This document shows, one piece after another, positions 46,596-55,750 of a stretch of 64,000 bases of DNA (the first letter of the stretch is position 1; each line of letters begins with the position of its first letter). The notes below the pieces were generated by a model that saw only the letters and a program-made list of their open reading frames with translations, searched no databases and had not been told where the DNA came from. Position numbers and translations under genes: made by a program. This DNA is from Corynebacterium sp. NML140438 (lineage in GTDB: Bacteria; Actinomycetota; Actinomycetes; Mycobacteriales; Mycobacteriaceae): contig NZ_MLCQ01000003.1 in assembly GCF_001875725.1 (NCBI RefSeq), positions 1 through 64,000 on the forward strand, written 5' to 3'.

Positions 46596-47860
46596 TGACG
46601 ACTATCGAAGCTCAGGTGCTCCAGCTCGCGACGGCTGCGAAGAAGGTAGCGCCGGTGATCGCGATGCTGCCGACTGCCCGCAAGAATGCCGTGCTGCAGC
46701 GTGCAGCGGAGGCACTGGAGGCGCGCGCTGCGGAGATCCTGCAGGCGAACGCCCGAGACATTGCGGAGGGTCGCGAGGCAGGCATGGACGAGGCGCTGGT
46801 GGACAGGCTCGCTCTGGACGAGCAGCGCATCGCGGGTATCGCGGACGGGCTGCGCCTGGTCACAGCACTGCACGACCCGGTGGGGGATGTGGTGCGCGGC
46901 GGCACAATGTACAACGGGATCCGGATGCGCCAGGTCCGCGTGCCGCTCGGCGTGATGGGCATGGTGTATGAGGCCCGCCCGAACGTCACGGTGGACGCGT
47001 TCGGATTGGCGCTGAAGTCGGGCAACGTGGCGCTGCTGCGCGGTTCGAAGTCTGCGGCGCACTCGAACGCGGTGCTGGTCGCGGTGCTGCAGGATGTGCT
47101 TGCGGAGGAGGGGATGCCGGTCGAGGCTGTCCAGCTGCTGCCGAGCGAGTCGCACGATTCCGTCACCGCGCTCATCACGGCGCGTGGGCTCGTCGATGTC
47201 GTCATTCCGCGCGGCAGCGCCCGGCTTATCGACGCCGTCGTTACCCAAGCAACCGTGCCCACCATCGAGACCGGCACTGGTAACTGCCATGCCTACGTGG
47301 ATGCTTCCGCGGACCTTCAGCAGGCGATTGACATCGTGGTCAACGGCAAGACGCGCCGGGTGTCGGTGTGCAACGCGACTGAGACGGTGCTGCTTGATGC
47401 GGCGTTGCCGGATGCGGACAAGAGGGCTGTCGTCAGTGCGCTGCAGGAGGCTGGCGTCACCGTCCACGGTGACCCGGCGGTGCTGGGTGCGTTTGGTGCT
47501 CGTGATGTGATCGAAGCTGACGAGCACGACTGGTCAGAGGAGTACCTCTCGATGGACGTGGCTGTCGCCGTCGTCGATGGGGTCGAAGGGGCCGTAGAGC
47601 ACATCGCGCATTACTCTTCTGGGCATACGGAAGCCGTGGTGGCGAGCGACGCGCGCGTGCTGCAGTACTTCGCGGACCACGTGGATGCCGCGGCTGTCAT
47701 GCTGAATGCGTCGACAGCGTTTACGGACGGCGAGCAATACGGCATGGGCGCGGAGATCGGAATCTCGACCCAGAAGCTGCATGCGCGTGGGCCGATGGCA
47801 CTGCCTGAGCTGACGAGTACGAAGTGGATCCTTGAAGGCAGCGGGCATACTCGAAGTTAG
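46595..47860 (+). CDS. proA: Gamma-glutamyl phosphate reductase
   Basis: A 421-residue NADPH-dependent reductase, the second step of proline synthesis. [12 protein letters not shown] contains the catalytic Cys, [18 protein letters not shown] is the cofactor region, and [19 protein letters not shown] is near the C-terminus. The ATG shares a base with the previous stop, and GGAGGAAGG is upstream. Confidence 0.96.
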   Translation: MTTIEAQVLQLATAAKKVAPVIAMLPTARKNAVLQRAAEALEARAAEILQANARDIAEGREAGMDEALVDRLALDEQRIAGIADGLRLVTALHDPVGDVVRGGTMYNGIRMRQVRVPLGVMGMVYEARPNVTVDAFGLALKSGNVALLRGSKSAAHSNAVLVAVLQDVLAEEGMPVEAVQLLPSESHDSVTALITARGLVDVVIPRGSARLIDAVVTQATVPTIETGTGNCHAYVDASADLQQAIDIVVNGKTRRVSVCNATETVLLDAALPDADKRAVVSALQEAGVTVHGDPAVLGAFGARDVIEADEHDWSEEYLSMDVAVAVVDGVEGAVEHIAHYSSGHTEAVVASDARVLQYFADHVDAAAVMLNASTAFTDGEQYGMGAEIGISTQKLHARGPMALPELTSTKWILEGSGHTRS

Positions 47861-47945
47861 GAAAATGGTGTAAGCGGGCTACACTAATGCGCAGTTCTTC
47901 ACGCCCAAACTCCCAGGTGTGATTCATGTATTAAGAAGGTGCACA

Positions 47946-48887
47946 GTGTTCCGCAAAATGCGTACGTTTTTCCGTCGTCGGCTGCCCGTGACTGCAGTTG
48001 CGTTCACCGCCGCAGCAGCGGCGGTGGTCACTCCGGTGCTGCCGACGCAGGAGGCGGATGCGCAGCAGCGTTGCCCGTCTGTCGCTGTGATCGCCGCACG
48101 GGGTTCGGGACAAAACAACCAGATCTACCGCACCCGCTACGCAGGCGAAGCGCCGTGGACCTCGAATGGGTGGGAAGGGGAGACCATTCGCGCGTTCCTG
48201 CGCTACTCGGAGTCGCGCTACCGGGCGACCCACGGCGGGAATTCCCTGATGAAGGACGTGGAAGTCCTCGGGATGGAGCCGCGTTATTACCCGGCGGTGT
48301 ATCCAGACTATGATGTCCCCGCCGTTGCGGTTCCGGCTACCTTGATGCAGGCGCTGGGCCTGGCGGTGCAGTACGCGGTGCCGCTGTTTACCATGGCGCA
48401 CCAGGCTGGCACGGACTTTATGAATTCCGTCAATATCGGGCGCACCGGCGTGATGGCACTGGTCAACGACTACGAGCGTTCCAGTGGCTGCCACCCGAAG
48501 TACGTGCTGTCCGGCTACTCGCAGGGCGCGATGATCCTGCTCGAGCACGAGCGCGAGCTGGCGCGCCGCGGCAAGCTGGCTGGTGTTGTCTACTTCGGCA
48601 ACCCGATGACCGCGGCACGCGATGGTGGCACGGTGGGTGTTGCGAACGGCGGCGCCGGTGGCATGCTGGGCTTTCTGCCGTTCAACACCCGTACCGCGGG
48701 TGCAACACCGAACAAAGTCAATTACTGCCTGCCGCTGGACGCTGTGTGCGACCTTTCCGTGCCAGTGCTGCGTGCGGCAGCACCCACGGGTGGCACTCAC
48801 GGACAGTACTTCCTGCGGTGGAACCGTTGGGATGACCAGGTGGCGGACTCCTTTGGCCGCTTCGTCGATCAGGTGCGCTACCGCTAA
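47946..48887 (+). CDS. Secreted cutinase-family protein
   Basis: A 313-residue exported esterase-like protein. The N-terminal signal (RRR then a hydrophobic stretch to about residue 40, ending EADAQ) is followed by CPSVAVIAARGSGQ, the cutinase fold start. LSGYSQGAM near residue 190 holds the nucleophile Ser. Cutinase-like proteins of mycolic-acid bacteria hydrolyse lipid or cell-envelope esters. GTG 47946 has AGAAGG 6 nt upstream; a TACACT -10 is at 47880-47885. Confidence 0.87.
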   Translation: MFRKMRTFFRRRLPVTAVAFTAAAAAVVTPVLPTQEADAQQRCPSVAVIAARGSGQNNQIYRTRYAGEAPWTSNGWEGETIRAFLRYSESRYRATHGGNSLMKDVEVLGMEPRYYPAVYPDYDVPAVAVPATLMQALGLAVQYAVPLFTMAHQAGTDFMNSVNIGRTGVMALVNDYERSSGCHPKYVLSGYSQGAMILLEHERELARRGKLAGVVYFGNPMTAARDGGTVGVANGGAGGMLGFLPFNTRTAGATPNKVNYCLPLDAVCDLSVPVLRAAAPTGGTHGQYFLRWNRWDDQVADSFGRFVDQVRYR

Positions 48888-48914
48888 GAGCTGAGAAAGG
48901 ACAGGGACGCAGTC

Positions 48915-49331
48915 ATGGTTTCGTGGAAGCAAACCGCGTGCAGTGCTCTTGTGGCAGCAACGCTGATGACCGGTGGGGTGTCGGTTGCGCAGGCGCAAGA
49001 GACTGAAGCCGGGGTGTCAGCGTCGACGCCGTCGCATGGCGTGTACATCAAGTCGCAGCGGTGCCAGTTCCGCACGGATGGCAAGGGAAACGCGCTTGTT
49101 GACGCCCAAGGTCACCGCATCCCGGTGCTTGATCAGAACGGCAAGCCGGTGTGCGAGGACCTCGACGCCAGCTCGATGTCGTCGATGAAGCAGAATCAAG
49201 ATTCAACCTCCGAAGGCAAAGAGAAGCTGCCGTGGTGGGGAATTCTGCTCATCGTGCTTGGCTCGATCGTGGGCGTAGGCCTCACGGCGTTTTGGCTGAC
49301 GTTCGAGCAGGCCAGCGTCTGGATCGGGTAA
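48915..49331 (+). CDS. Small exported protein with C-terminal anchor
   Basis: A 138-residue protein with a signal peptide (1-27, VSVAQAQ) and an external part of about 75 residues with one Cys pair (SQRCQF, KPVCED). A C-terminal membrane helix follows ([24 protein letters not shown]). I recognise no family. It is 27 bp after the cutinase gene and 4 bp before nadD, so it is probably co-transcribed. A role next to the secreted esterase is only a contextual guess. Confidence 0.75.
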   Translation: MVSWKQTACSALVAATLMTGGVSVAQAQETEAGVSASTPSHGVYIKSQRCQFRTDGKGNALVDAQGHRIPVLDQNGKPVCEDLDASSMSSMKQNQDSTSEGKEKLPWWGILLIVLGSIVGVGLTAFWLTFEQASVWIG

Positions 49332-49335
49332 GCGC

Positions 49336-49977
49336 GTGGCAGAGGCTGTAGCGGCGTCGTTGCGTGGCGCGCGACGAGTGGGAGTCATGGGCGGCACCTT
49401 CGACCCGATCCACAACGGCCACCTCGTGGCCGCGAGCGAGGTCGCCGACCGCTTCGACCTCGACGAGGTCGTGTTCGTCCCGACGGGCGAGCCCTGGCAG
49501 AAAGCCGACCGCCAGATCACCGACTCCGAGGACCGCTACTTGATGGCGGTTATCGCGACGGCGTCGAACCCGCGGTTCTCGGTCTCCCGGGTGGACATTG
49601 ACCGTGCAGGGCCGACCTACACCTTGGATACGCTGCGGGACCTACGAGCCCTGTTGCCACAGGCGGAACTGTTTTTTATCACGGGTGCGGATGCGTTGGC
49701 GTCGATAATGTCGTGGCGTGACTGGGACCTGATGTTTGACCTGGCGCAGTTCGTCGGGGTGACCCGGCCGGGCTACGAGCTGAGCGAATCCTTCCTGCCC
49801 GAAGAGGTGCAGGAAAAGGTGCACCTCATCGAGATTCCCGCGATGGCGATCTCTTCCACCGGCTGCCGCGAGCGCGCACGGGAGGGCCGCCCGGTGTGGT
49901 ACCTGGTGCCGGACGGCGTGGTGCAGTACATCGCGAAAAACGATCTTTACCGTCCAAGTGGCGAACACCATGCGTAG
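49336..49977 (+). CDS. nadD: Nicotinate-nucleotide adenylyltransferase
   Basis: A 213-residue NAD synthesis enzyme. [15 protein letters not shown] holds the nucleotidyl-transferase HxGH site, [14 protein letters not shown] binds substrate, and [12 protein letters not shown] is the ISSTxxR loop. The start is GTG. It is followed by rsfS and gpgP as in mycobacteria (Rv2421c to Rv2419c). Confidence 0.95.
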   Translation: MAEAVAASLRGARRVGVMGGTFDPIHNGHLVAASEVADRFDLDEVVFVPTGEPWQKADRQITDSEDRYLMAVIATASNPRFSVSRVDIDRAGPTYTLDTLRDLRALLPQAELFFITGADALASIMSWRDWDLMFDLAQFVGVTRPGYELSESFLPEEVQEKVHLIEIPAMAISSTGCRERAREGRPVWYLVPDGVVQYIAKNDLYRPSGEHHA

Positions 49978-50033
49978 CGTGGGACAATAGGCGCGTTACT
50001 GCTATTTTTCATTACTGACGAAGGACTGAGTAC

Positions 50034-50504
50034 TTGACTGCTCTGCAGATCTCTCTTGATCAGGCCGCGATCGCCGCGAAAGCTGCCGACGAAAAGCTCG
50101 GCGAGAACATCGGCGTCATCGACGTGTCGAACGTGATCGGTATTACCGACATTTTTGTGATTGTCTCCGCAGACAACGAACGCAAAGTGAACGCGATTGT
50201 CCAAGAGATTGAAGACGACATGACCGACGCCGGCTTCGAGCCGAAGCGCCGCGAGGGCGTTCGCGAAAACCGCTGGGTGCTGCTGGACTACGGCAACATC
50301 GTGGTGCACGTGCAGCGCAGCCCGGAGCGCGACTTTTACGGCTTGGACCGCCTGTACGCGGATTGCCCAGCAATCAACGTCGAGGGCCTTCCAGCCTACG
50401 AACGCCCCGGTGCGTTCGCAGACGGCGAGAGCGTGCGCTCGGCGCAGCAGATTGAGGACCTTCCGCTGGCGGGCGACGCCCCCGAGGACGAGGACGAGTT
50501 CTAA
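50034..50504 (+). CDS. rsfS: Ribosomal silencing factor RsfS
   Basis: A 156-residue RsfS/Iojap protein that binds L14 and blocks subunit joining when nutrients are low. ENIGVIDVSNVIGITDIFVIVSADNERKV and GVRENRWVLLDYGNIVVHV are diagnostic. The C-terminal 40 residues are an acidic extension ending EDEDEF. The start is TTG with AAGGA 9 nt upstream. It is 4 bp before the phosphatase. Confidence 0.93.
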   Translation: MTALQISLDQAAIAAKAADEKLGENIGVIDVSNVIGITDIFVIVSADNERKVNAIVQEIEDDMTDAGFEPKRREGVRENRWVLLDYGNIVVHVQRSPERDFYGLDRLYADCPAINVEGLPAYERPGAFADGESVRSAQQIEDLPLAGDAPEDEDEF

Positions 50505-50508
50505 CACC

Positions 50509-51147
50509 ATGGCACGACGACTCATCTTGCTGCGGCACGGCCAAACCACGTACAACGCCACGTCGAGGATGCAGGGGCAACTCGACACGGAGTTGTCGGA
50601 AGAAGGCAAGCAGCAGGCGCGCAATATTGCGCCGATGTTGGCAGAGTTGGGCGTCGCAAAGATTGTTGCTTCGGACTTGACCAGGGCCGCGGACACGGCG
50701 CAGATCGTCGCGGAGCAGCTTGAGCTCCCGGTGACCTATGATGAACGCCTGCGCGAGACGCACCTCGGGCAGTGGCAGGGCAAGACTCACGCTGAGGTCG
50801 ATGGTGTCGACGGCAGCCTTCGCGCCCACTGGCGCAACACCCCGACGTGGGCGCCGCCGGAGGGCGAGAGCCGAATTGACGTTGCGCAGCGCGCACGCCC
50901 GGTGGTTGATGAGCTGCTCGAGAACTTTGATGAGTGGGAGGACGCGGCGGTGCTGCTCGTCGCCCACGGCGGCACGATCGCGGCGTTGACGTCGAGCCTG
51001 CTAGACCTGGAAATTTCGCAGTACCCGATGATGAAGAGCCTGCGTAACGCGAACTTCGCGCAGCTGCAGGCGTTGCCCCGCTATGGCGAGCCGGATGCCG
51101 GTATGCAGTGGTACCTCGAGGCGTGGAACCAGGGGTTGACGGTCTAG
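50509..51147 (+). CDS. gpgP: Histidine phosphatase, GpgP type
   Basis: A 212-residue phosphoglycerate-mutase-like phosphatase. LILLRHGQTTYNA holds the catalytic His, LRETHLGQWQGKTHAEV the acid loop, and LLVAHGGTIAAL the second His. By synteny with Rv2419c it should dephosphorylate glucosyl-3-phosphoglycerate. It is between rsfS and degV with no gap to the latter. Confidence 0.88.
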   Translation: MARRLILLRHGQTTYNATSRMQGQLDTELSEEGKQQARNIAPMLAELGVAKIVASDLTRAADTAQIVAEQLELPVTYDERLRETHLGQWQGKTHAEVDGVDGSLRAHWRNTPTWAPPEGESRIDVAQRARPVVDELLENFDEWEDAAVLLVAHGGTIAALTSSLLDLEISQYPMMKSLRNANFAQLQALPRYGEPDAGMQWYLEAWNQGLTV

Positions 51148-51945
51148 ATGGCGGTACGGGTAGTTGTTGATTCCTCGGCGGGCCTGCCTGACGATATTGC
51201 CAGTGAGCTCGACATCACGGTGCTCCCGCTCCACGTCACGGAGCATGCCGAAGACGACGAAGTATCGACGAGCGGGCTGTCGGCCTTGGAACTCGCAGCG
51301 GCCTACGGGCGCCTACTCGAGCGCTCCGGCGACGACGGTGTGGTGGCGCTGCACCTGTCGAAGCACTTTTCCTCCACCTGGTCTGCGGCGGTCTCTGCTT
51401 CGGGGGTGTTCCCGGGGAACGTGCGGGTGCTCGACACCAGCACTGTCGGCATGGCGGTTGGAGCGGCCGCGATGGCGGCGGCGACCGTAGCACGCGAGGG
51501 GGCGAGCCTCGAAGATGTGGAGGCGATGGCGTCCTCCACGCTGAAGCGCTCGGAGACGTGGTGCTACCTGCACCAGCTGGACTGGCTGCGAAAGTCTGGC
51601 AGGATCTCGACGGGCACTGCGGTGCTCTCGGCGGCGTTGCTGGCAACGAAGCCGATCTTGCGGATGCACAACGGCAAGCTGGAGTTGGCAGGCAAGACGC
51701 GCACCCAGACGAAGGCGTTTTCCAAGCTTGCTGAGCTTGTCCTGGAGCGTGCCGACTCACAACCGGTGTTCGCAGCGGTGCAGCACGCGGACGCTGAAGA
51801 GTCTGCACAACAGCTAGCGGGCATGCTTGGAGAGGTCCTGCCAAGGCACTCGCGAGTGCTGGTGGAACCGATGGTTGACGTGCTTGCGGCGCACACCGGG
51901 CCCGGCGCGATCGGGCTGTCGGTTGTGTTCGGGTCGCGGACCTAG
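51148..51945 (+). CDS. DegV-family fatty-acid binding protein
   Basis: A 265-residue DegV protein. VRVVVDSSAGLPDDIASELDITVLPLHV is the N-terminal signature, and SLSKHF-like LHLSKHFSSTWSAA and RISTGTAVLSAALLATKPIL follow. DegV/FakB-type proteins carry a bound fatty acid. No FakA kinase is adjacent. The ATG follows the gpgP stop directly. Confidence 0.88.
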   Translation: MAVRVVVDSSAGLPDDIASELDITVLPLHVTEHAEDDEVSTSGLSALELAAAYGRLLERSGDDGVVALHLSKHFSSTWSAAVSASGVFPGNVRVLDTSTVGMAVGAAAMAAATVAREGASLEDVEAMASSTLKRSETWCYLHQLDWLRKSGRISTGTAVLSAALLATKPILRMHNGKLELAGKTRTQTKAFSKLAELVLERADSQPVFAAVQHADAEESAQQLAGMLGEVLPRHSRVLVEPMVDVLAAHTGPGAIGLSVVFGSRT

Positions 51946-51973
51946 CGGCGTTGTCGGCGTTGTCGGCGTTGTC
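51946..51973. repeat. Three tandem copies of a 9-mer
   Basis: CGGCGTTGT repeated three times directly after the degV stop codon. The run is short enough for slippage; no function is apparent. Confidence 0.7.
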
Positions 51974-51991
51974 AAGGGGGATTCCTTGTGG

Positions 51992-52041
51992 CTGTGGATA
52001 GGTGGCCTGCGCGGGGCGCGCGGTTCGGGGGTTATCCACAG
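51992..52041. promoter_or_regulatory. Inverted DnaA-box-like pair before comEA
   Basis: CTGTGGATA and TATCCACAG form a perfect 9-bp inverted repeat with a GC-rich centre. The right arm contains TTATCCACA (52032-52040), the exact consensus DnaA box; the left gives TGTGGATAG, one base off in reverse. It may be a DnaA site, a hairpin, or both. It lies 51 bp before comEA. Confidence 0.45.
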
Positions 52042-52091
52042 TAGGTGAGTGCGCACTGTTGGGGCGGGGGTGCCGGTCTTAGCCTGTGGTT

Positions 52092-52757
52092 ATGCAGGTC
52101 AGTGAACGGATTCAAGAGCTTACGCGCCCGACTGGTGAGGAGGCGCTGCTGCAGGTGAAGTACCCGACCCCGCGGGTGCATGTTCCGGCGAAGCCGGCTG
52201 CGGCGGTGGCCGGGGTTGTTGTGTGCCTGCTGGTTGTGTGGGCGTTGCTGCAGATTCGTGGCCCCGACCCCGCGGAGGAGGACACGCCTGTCTGGGAAAA
52301 CGTCGCCACGGCGACCGATGTGCCTGAGCGCGTGGTCGTGGCGGTGGTGGGGGAGGTCGCCAACCCTGGTCTGGTGACGTTGAACCAGGGCTCCCGCGTC
52401 GCAGATGCGTTGGATATTGCCCAGCCGCTTGAGCACGCGGACTTGTTGCAATTAAACCTTGCTCAAGTGCTTGTCGACGGCCAACAACTCCACGTCGTCG
52501 CTATCGGTGAAGGCCCGGCCGCGCCCGCTGGGGATGGGGCGCTTACGGGTGCAGGCGGGGCGGCGGGCCAGATCTCGCTCAACAGTGCCTCGGCCGCGGA
52601 TCTGGTCACGCTGCCCGGGGTGGGGGAGGCGACCGCGGCGGCGATTATCGCGCACCGGGAGGCGAACGGGCCATTTCAGAAGGTCGAGGACCTCATGCAG
52701 GTCAAGGGCATTGGGCCTGCGAAGTTTGAGGCGATTGCGCCGCTGGTGGGGTTGTAA
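52092..52757 (+). CDS. comEA: Competence protein ComEA
   Basis: A 221-residue DNA-receptor-like protein. One membrane helix (about 34-56) is followed by an SLBB-type domain (about 80-125, VVVAVVGEVANPGLVTL). A C-terminal helix-hairpin-helix (about 160-221, LNSASAADLVTLPGVGEATAAAI and QVKGIGPAKFEAI) follows. It binds incoming DNA in naturally competent bacteria. No ribosome site precedes the ATG; TAGCCT 6 nt upstream allows a leaderless start. Confidence 0.92.
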   Translation: MQVSERIQELTRPTGEEALLQVKYPTPRVHVPAKPAAAVAGVVVCLLVVWALLQIRGPDPAEEDTPVWENVATATDVPERVVVAVVGEVANPGLVTLNQGSRVADALDIAQPLEHADLLQLNLAQVLVDGQQLHVVAIGEGPAAPAGDGALTGAGGAAGQISLNSASAADLVTLPGVGEATAAAIIAHREANGPFQKVEDLMQVKGIGPAKFEAIAPLVGL

Positions 52758-52760
52758 GCG

Positions 52761-54395
52761 GTGCAGGAGCTTCGGCTGGTGCCCACGGCGCTGTGTGTCT
52801 GGGTAGCGACGATCGTGGCCGTTGCAGTGGCACCCTGGGCGGGGTTCGTGGTGGTTGCTGCGGCGGTGGTGCTGTGTGGGTGCGCGCGTGCGACGGGACA
52901 GGCGCTGTTGGTCGGTGCCAGTGGTGCGGCAGCTGTTGTAGTGGCGTGGGTTCGCGTGGCGGTGGCTCGTGCGGGCACGTTGCGTCTGCCTGTGGAGGCC
53001 ACCGTGACTGCGGCGCCGAAGGAGCTTGCCTCCGGCGGGGTCCTGGTTCGGGTGCGCACGAGGGCCGGTGGCGGGGAGCTGCCGGTGTTTGTCCGAGGCG
53101 ATGTCCCTGATGGCGTGGTCAGCGGTGCGACGGTGCGGATGGATGGCACGGTGTCGGAGTCCTCGCGGGCTGGCGTGAACCCGTGGACGGTCAACGGGGA
53201 GATCGATCCCGTAGCGGCTCCGATGGGTGCGTCTGGGTGGGCGCAGCACGTGCGCGCTACCTTTGCTGATGCGGTGCGCGATCATGTTGGCGAGCACTCG
53301 CAGGGGCTCATCCCGGGCATGGTACTTGGCGATACCTCGATGCAGGACGCGACAGAGCAGCAGGCGTACATCGCCACTGGGCTGTCGCACCTCTCGGCGG
53401 TATCTGGGGCGAACGTCGCCATCGTGACCACGTTCGCCGTGATGGTCGCGGCAGCGCTTCGTATCGGGCTGTATGGCAGGCTTGTCGCCGCGGGGGCGGC
53501 GCTGGCGGTGTTTGCCCTGTTGGTTGGCCCGGAGCCGAGCGTGCTCCGCGCATCTGTGATGGGGCTGGTGGGGCTCGTTGCAGTGGTGGCGTCGAGCCAG
53601 ACGGAGGTGATCCACGCATTGTGCTTGGCGGTGATCGCGCTCATCTTCTTCGATACCGACCTGGCGCTGCACTACGGGTTCGCGCTGTCGGTGGCGGCGA
53701 CAGCCGGCATCGTGGTGCTCTTCCCGCTGTTCTATAGGGCGCTGGCACCGACTGCGCTGCCGGATATCTTCGTGCGCGCGGTCGCAGTTGCCATTGCCGC
53801 CGACGTTGCGACGATGCCGCTCGTGGCCGCGATGGCGGGGCAGGTCTCGCTGGTCTCGGTGGGGGCGAACGTGTTGGTGGCCCCGGTGACACCTGCGGTA
53901 ACGGTGCTGGGGCTGTGCGCGGTGGTGCTCGCAGTGCTTCCGGGCGGACTCGAAGCGGTCCTGCTGTGGGTGATCTCCCCGCTGACCTGGTGGGTCCACA
54001 CCGTGGCTGAGCGCGGCGCCGCGCTGTCTGCCGCGACGGTCGCAGCCAACCCGGTGACGGTGCTCATCGGGTACGGGTGGGTGGTCGCCGTGCTGCTGCT
54101 CGTATCGTGGCGGGGCCGCACCTTTGCGCTGAGCCTGGCCTGCGTGGTGGCCGCCAGTGTCTGCATTGCGTGGCCCTGCGGTACCGTCATGGACCCGGCG
54201 ACACTGCGAAGCCACGTCGTGGCCGCGAAAGAGGACATTTTCCCAGTCCCGCCCGGCACCGAGCTCGTCGTGGTACTCGAGGAGGGCAGCGCGCTCCAGC
54301 GGCCAGTGGCCACGGCAGACGGCATCCCCGTCATCTTCCCTAACCGGGGACCCGTGCCCATCCTCTACGCAGATGGGAGGCAACAGCTACGCTAA
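52761..54395 (+). CDS. comEC: ComEC/Rec2 channel, competence domain only
   Basis: A 544-residue membrane protein with about ten helices. An N-terminal DUF4131-like part (to about 190) precedes the Competence domain: LIPGMVLGDTS, GLSHLSAVSGANVAIV and the channel helices. After the last helix there are only about 60 residues, so the metallo-beta-lactamase nuclease domain of full ComEC is absent. The mycobacterial ortholog is similarly short. It starts with GTG 3 bp after comEA. Confidence 0.9.
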   Translation: MQELRLVPTALCVWVATIVAVAVAPWAGFVVVAAAVVLCGCARATGQALLVGASGAAAVVVAWVRVAVARAGTLRLPVEATVTAAPKELASGGVLVRVRTRAGGGELPVFVRGDVPDGVVSGATVRMDGTVSESSRAGVNPWTVNGEIDPVAAPMGASGWAQHVRATFADAVRDHVGEHSQGLIPGMVLGDTSMQDATEQQAYIATGLSHLSAVSGANVAIVTTFAVMVAAALRIGLYGRLVAAGAALAVFALLVGPEPSVLRASVMGLVGLVAVVASSQTEVIHALCLAVIALIFFDTDLALHYGFALSVAATAGIVVLFPLFYRALAPTALPDIFVRAVAVAIAADVATMPLVAAMAGQVSLVSVGANVLVAPVTPAVTVLGLCAVVLAVLPGGLEAVLLWVISPLTWWVHTVAERGAALSAATVAANPVTVLIGYGWVVAVLLLVSWRGRTFALSLACVVAASVCIAWPCGTVMDPATLRSHVVAAKEDIFPVPPGTELVVVLEEGSALQRPVATADGIPVIFPNRGPVPILYADGRQQLR

Positions 54396-54400
54396 GAAAC

Positions 54401-55327
54401 ATGCTCAACCCAGTGCACCTGGTCCTCGGGGAAGACGAGTTCCTCGCCGAACGCGCCACCAAAGCCATCATCGCCCAGCTCAGCCCGGCTGCGGAGCGCA
54501 CCACCCTGCGCGCAGGCGACGTCACTGAGGGCGAACTGGCCATGGCGACCAGCCCGTCCCTGTTCGCCGAGGAACGTATCGTGCTGATCAAAAACACCGA
54601 GATGGCAGGCAAAGAACCGCTCGAGATTCTGCTGCGCGCCTGCGTGGACCCGGCGCCAGGCATGACGCTGATCATCGAGCACTCCGGAGGTGGGCGTCAA
54701 AAAGCCTATGTGAAGAAGTTCGAGAAGATCGCCGAGGTCCACCGAGCGGACCTTCTGCGAGACCGCGACCGCCACTCGTGGCTCACCCAAGAGTTCCGGC
54801 GCTACGGGCAGCGCCCAACGCCGGACACCGTCGCGGCGCTACTCGAGTCAGTCGGCTCTGACCTGCGGGAACTCGCCAGTGCTGTGAGCCAGCTCGTGGC
54901 GGACACCGACGGGGAAGTCGACGTGACTGCCGTGCGCAACTACTACACGGGCGTGGCGGAAGTCGCAGGCTTCGACATCGCGGAGCAAGCCATCGCCGGG
55001 CGCGCCGACCGTGCGCTCGCCTCCACGCGCCGGGCACTGCAGCTGGGCACGAGTCCGGTGGCGATCGCGGCGGCGCTTGCGCACAAGGTCGGGGACATCG
55101 CCAAGCTGTACGGGGTGCGGGGCAACCCGGACCAGCTCGCGCGCACCATCGGGATGCACCCATTCGTGGTGAAGAAGACCATGAACGTTGCACGCCAGTG
55201 GTCGGGCGATGCGGTCTCCCAGGCCGTCATCATCGTCGCTGAGCTGGAGTCCACAGTGAAGGGCAACGGTGGGGAACCGGAGTACGCGGTGGAAGAAGCC
55301 GTCCGCAGAATCGCGCAACTCGCGTGA
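54401..55327 (+). CDS. holA: DNA polymerase III delta subunit
   Basis: A 308-residue clamp-loader subunit. LVLGEDEFLAERATKAII is the N-terminus, TLIIEHSGGGRQKAYVKKF lies mid-domain, and FDIAEQAIAGRADRAL with helical PVAIAAALAHKVGDIAKLYG forms the C-terminal part. It opens the beta clamp during loading. It is 5 bp after comEC. Confidence 0.93.
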   Translation: MLNPVHLVLGEDEFLAERATKAIIAQLSPAAERTTLRAGDVTEGELAMATSPSLFAEERIVLIKNTEMAGKEPLEILLRACVDPAPGMTLIIEHSGGGRQKAYVKKFEKIAEVHRADLLRDRDRHSWLTQEFRRYGQRPTPDTVAALLESVGSDLRELASAVSQLVADTDGEVDVTAVRNYYTGVAEVAGFDIAEQAIAGRADRALASTRRALQLGTSPVAIAAALAHKVGDIAKLYGVRGNPDQLARTIGMHPFVVKKTMNVARQWSGDAVSQAVIIVAELESTVKGNGGEPEYAVEEAVRRIAQLA

Positions 55328-55342
55328 TAGCGTAAGAAAACT

Positions 55343-55750
55343 ATGACGCAGCAACAACCGAACGAGATCCCCGAAGACGTGCAAGCTTTCGCCACCCGCC
55401 TGTTCCAGATGGCGCGCGACGGCGACACGAGCCTGCTCGACTACGTTGACCAGGGCGTCGACGTCAACCTGGCCAACCAGGACGGCAACTCGTTGTTGAT
55501 GCTCGCCAGCTACTCCGGGCACCTGGCCCTGACTGAAGGGCTCATCGCGCGCGGCGCAGACGTCGACGCCCTGAACTCGCGCGGGCAAAGCCCGCTTGCC
55601 GGGGCAATCTTCAAGAAGGAAGACGACATCGCCCGCGTGCTCATCAGCGCGGGTGCCGACGCCACCATCGGCACCCCGAACGCCATCGACACAGCGAGCA
55701 TGTTCGGCCGCGAGGACCTCGTCGGCCTACTCAAGGGCAGCCAGCGGTGA
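55343..55750 (+). CDS. Ankyrin repeat protein
   Basis: A 135-residue protein with about three ankyrin repeats (DVNLANQDGNSLLMLASYSGHLALTEGLIARGADVDAL and two more). It has no signal peptide. It probably mediates a protein contact; the partner is unknown. It overlaps the LysE-type gene by 4 bp, so the two are likely coupled. Confidence 0.87.
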   Translation: MTQQQPNEIPEDVQAFATRLFQMARDGDTSLLDYVDQGVDVNLANQDGNSLLMLASYSGHLALTEGLIARGADVDALNSRGQSPLAGAIFKKEDDIARVLISAGADATIGTPNAIDTASMFGREDLVGLLKGSQR

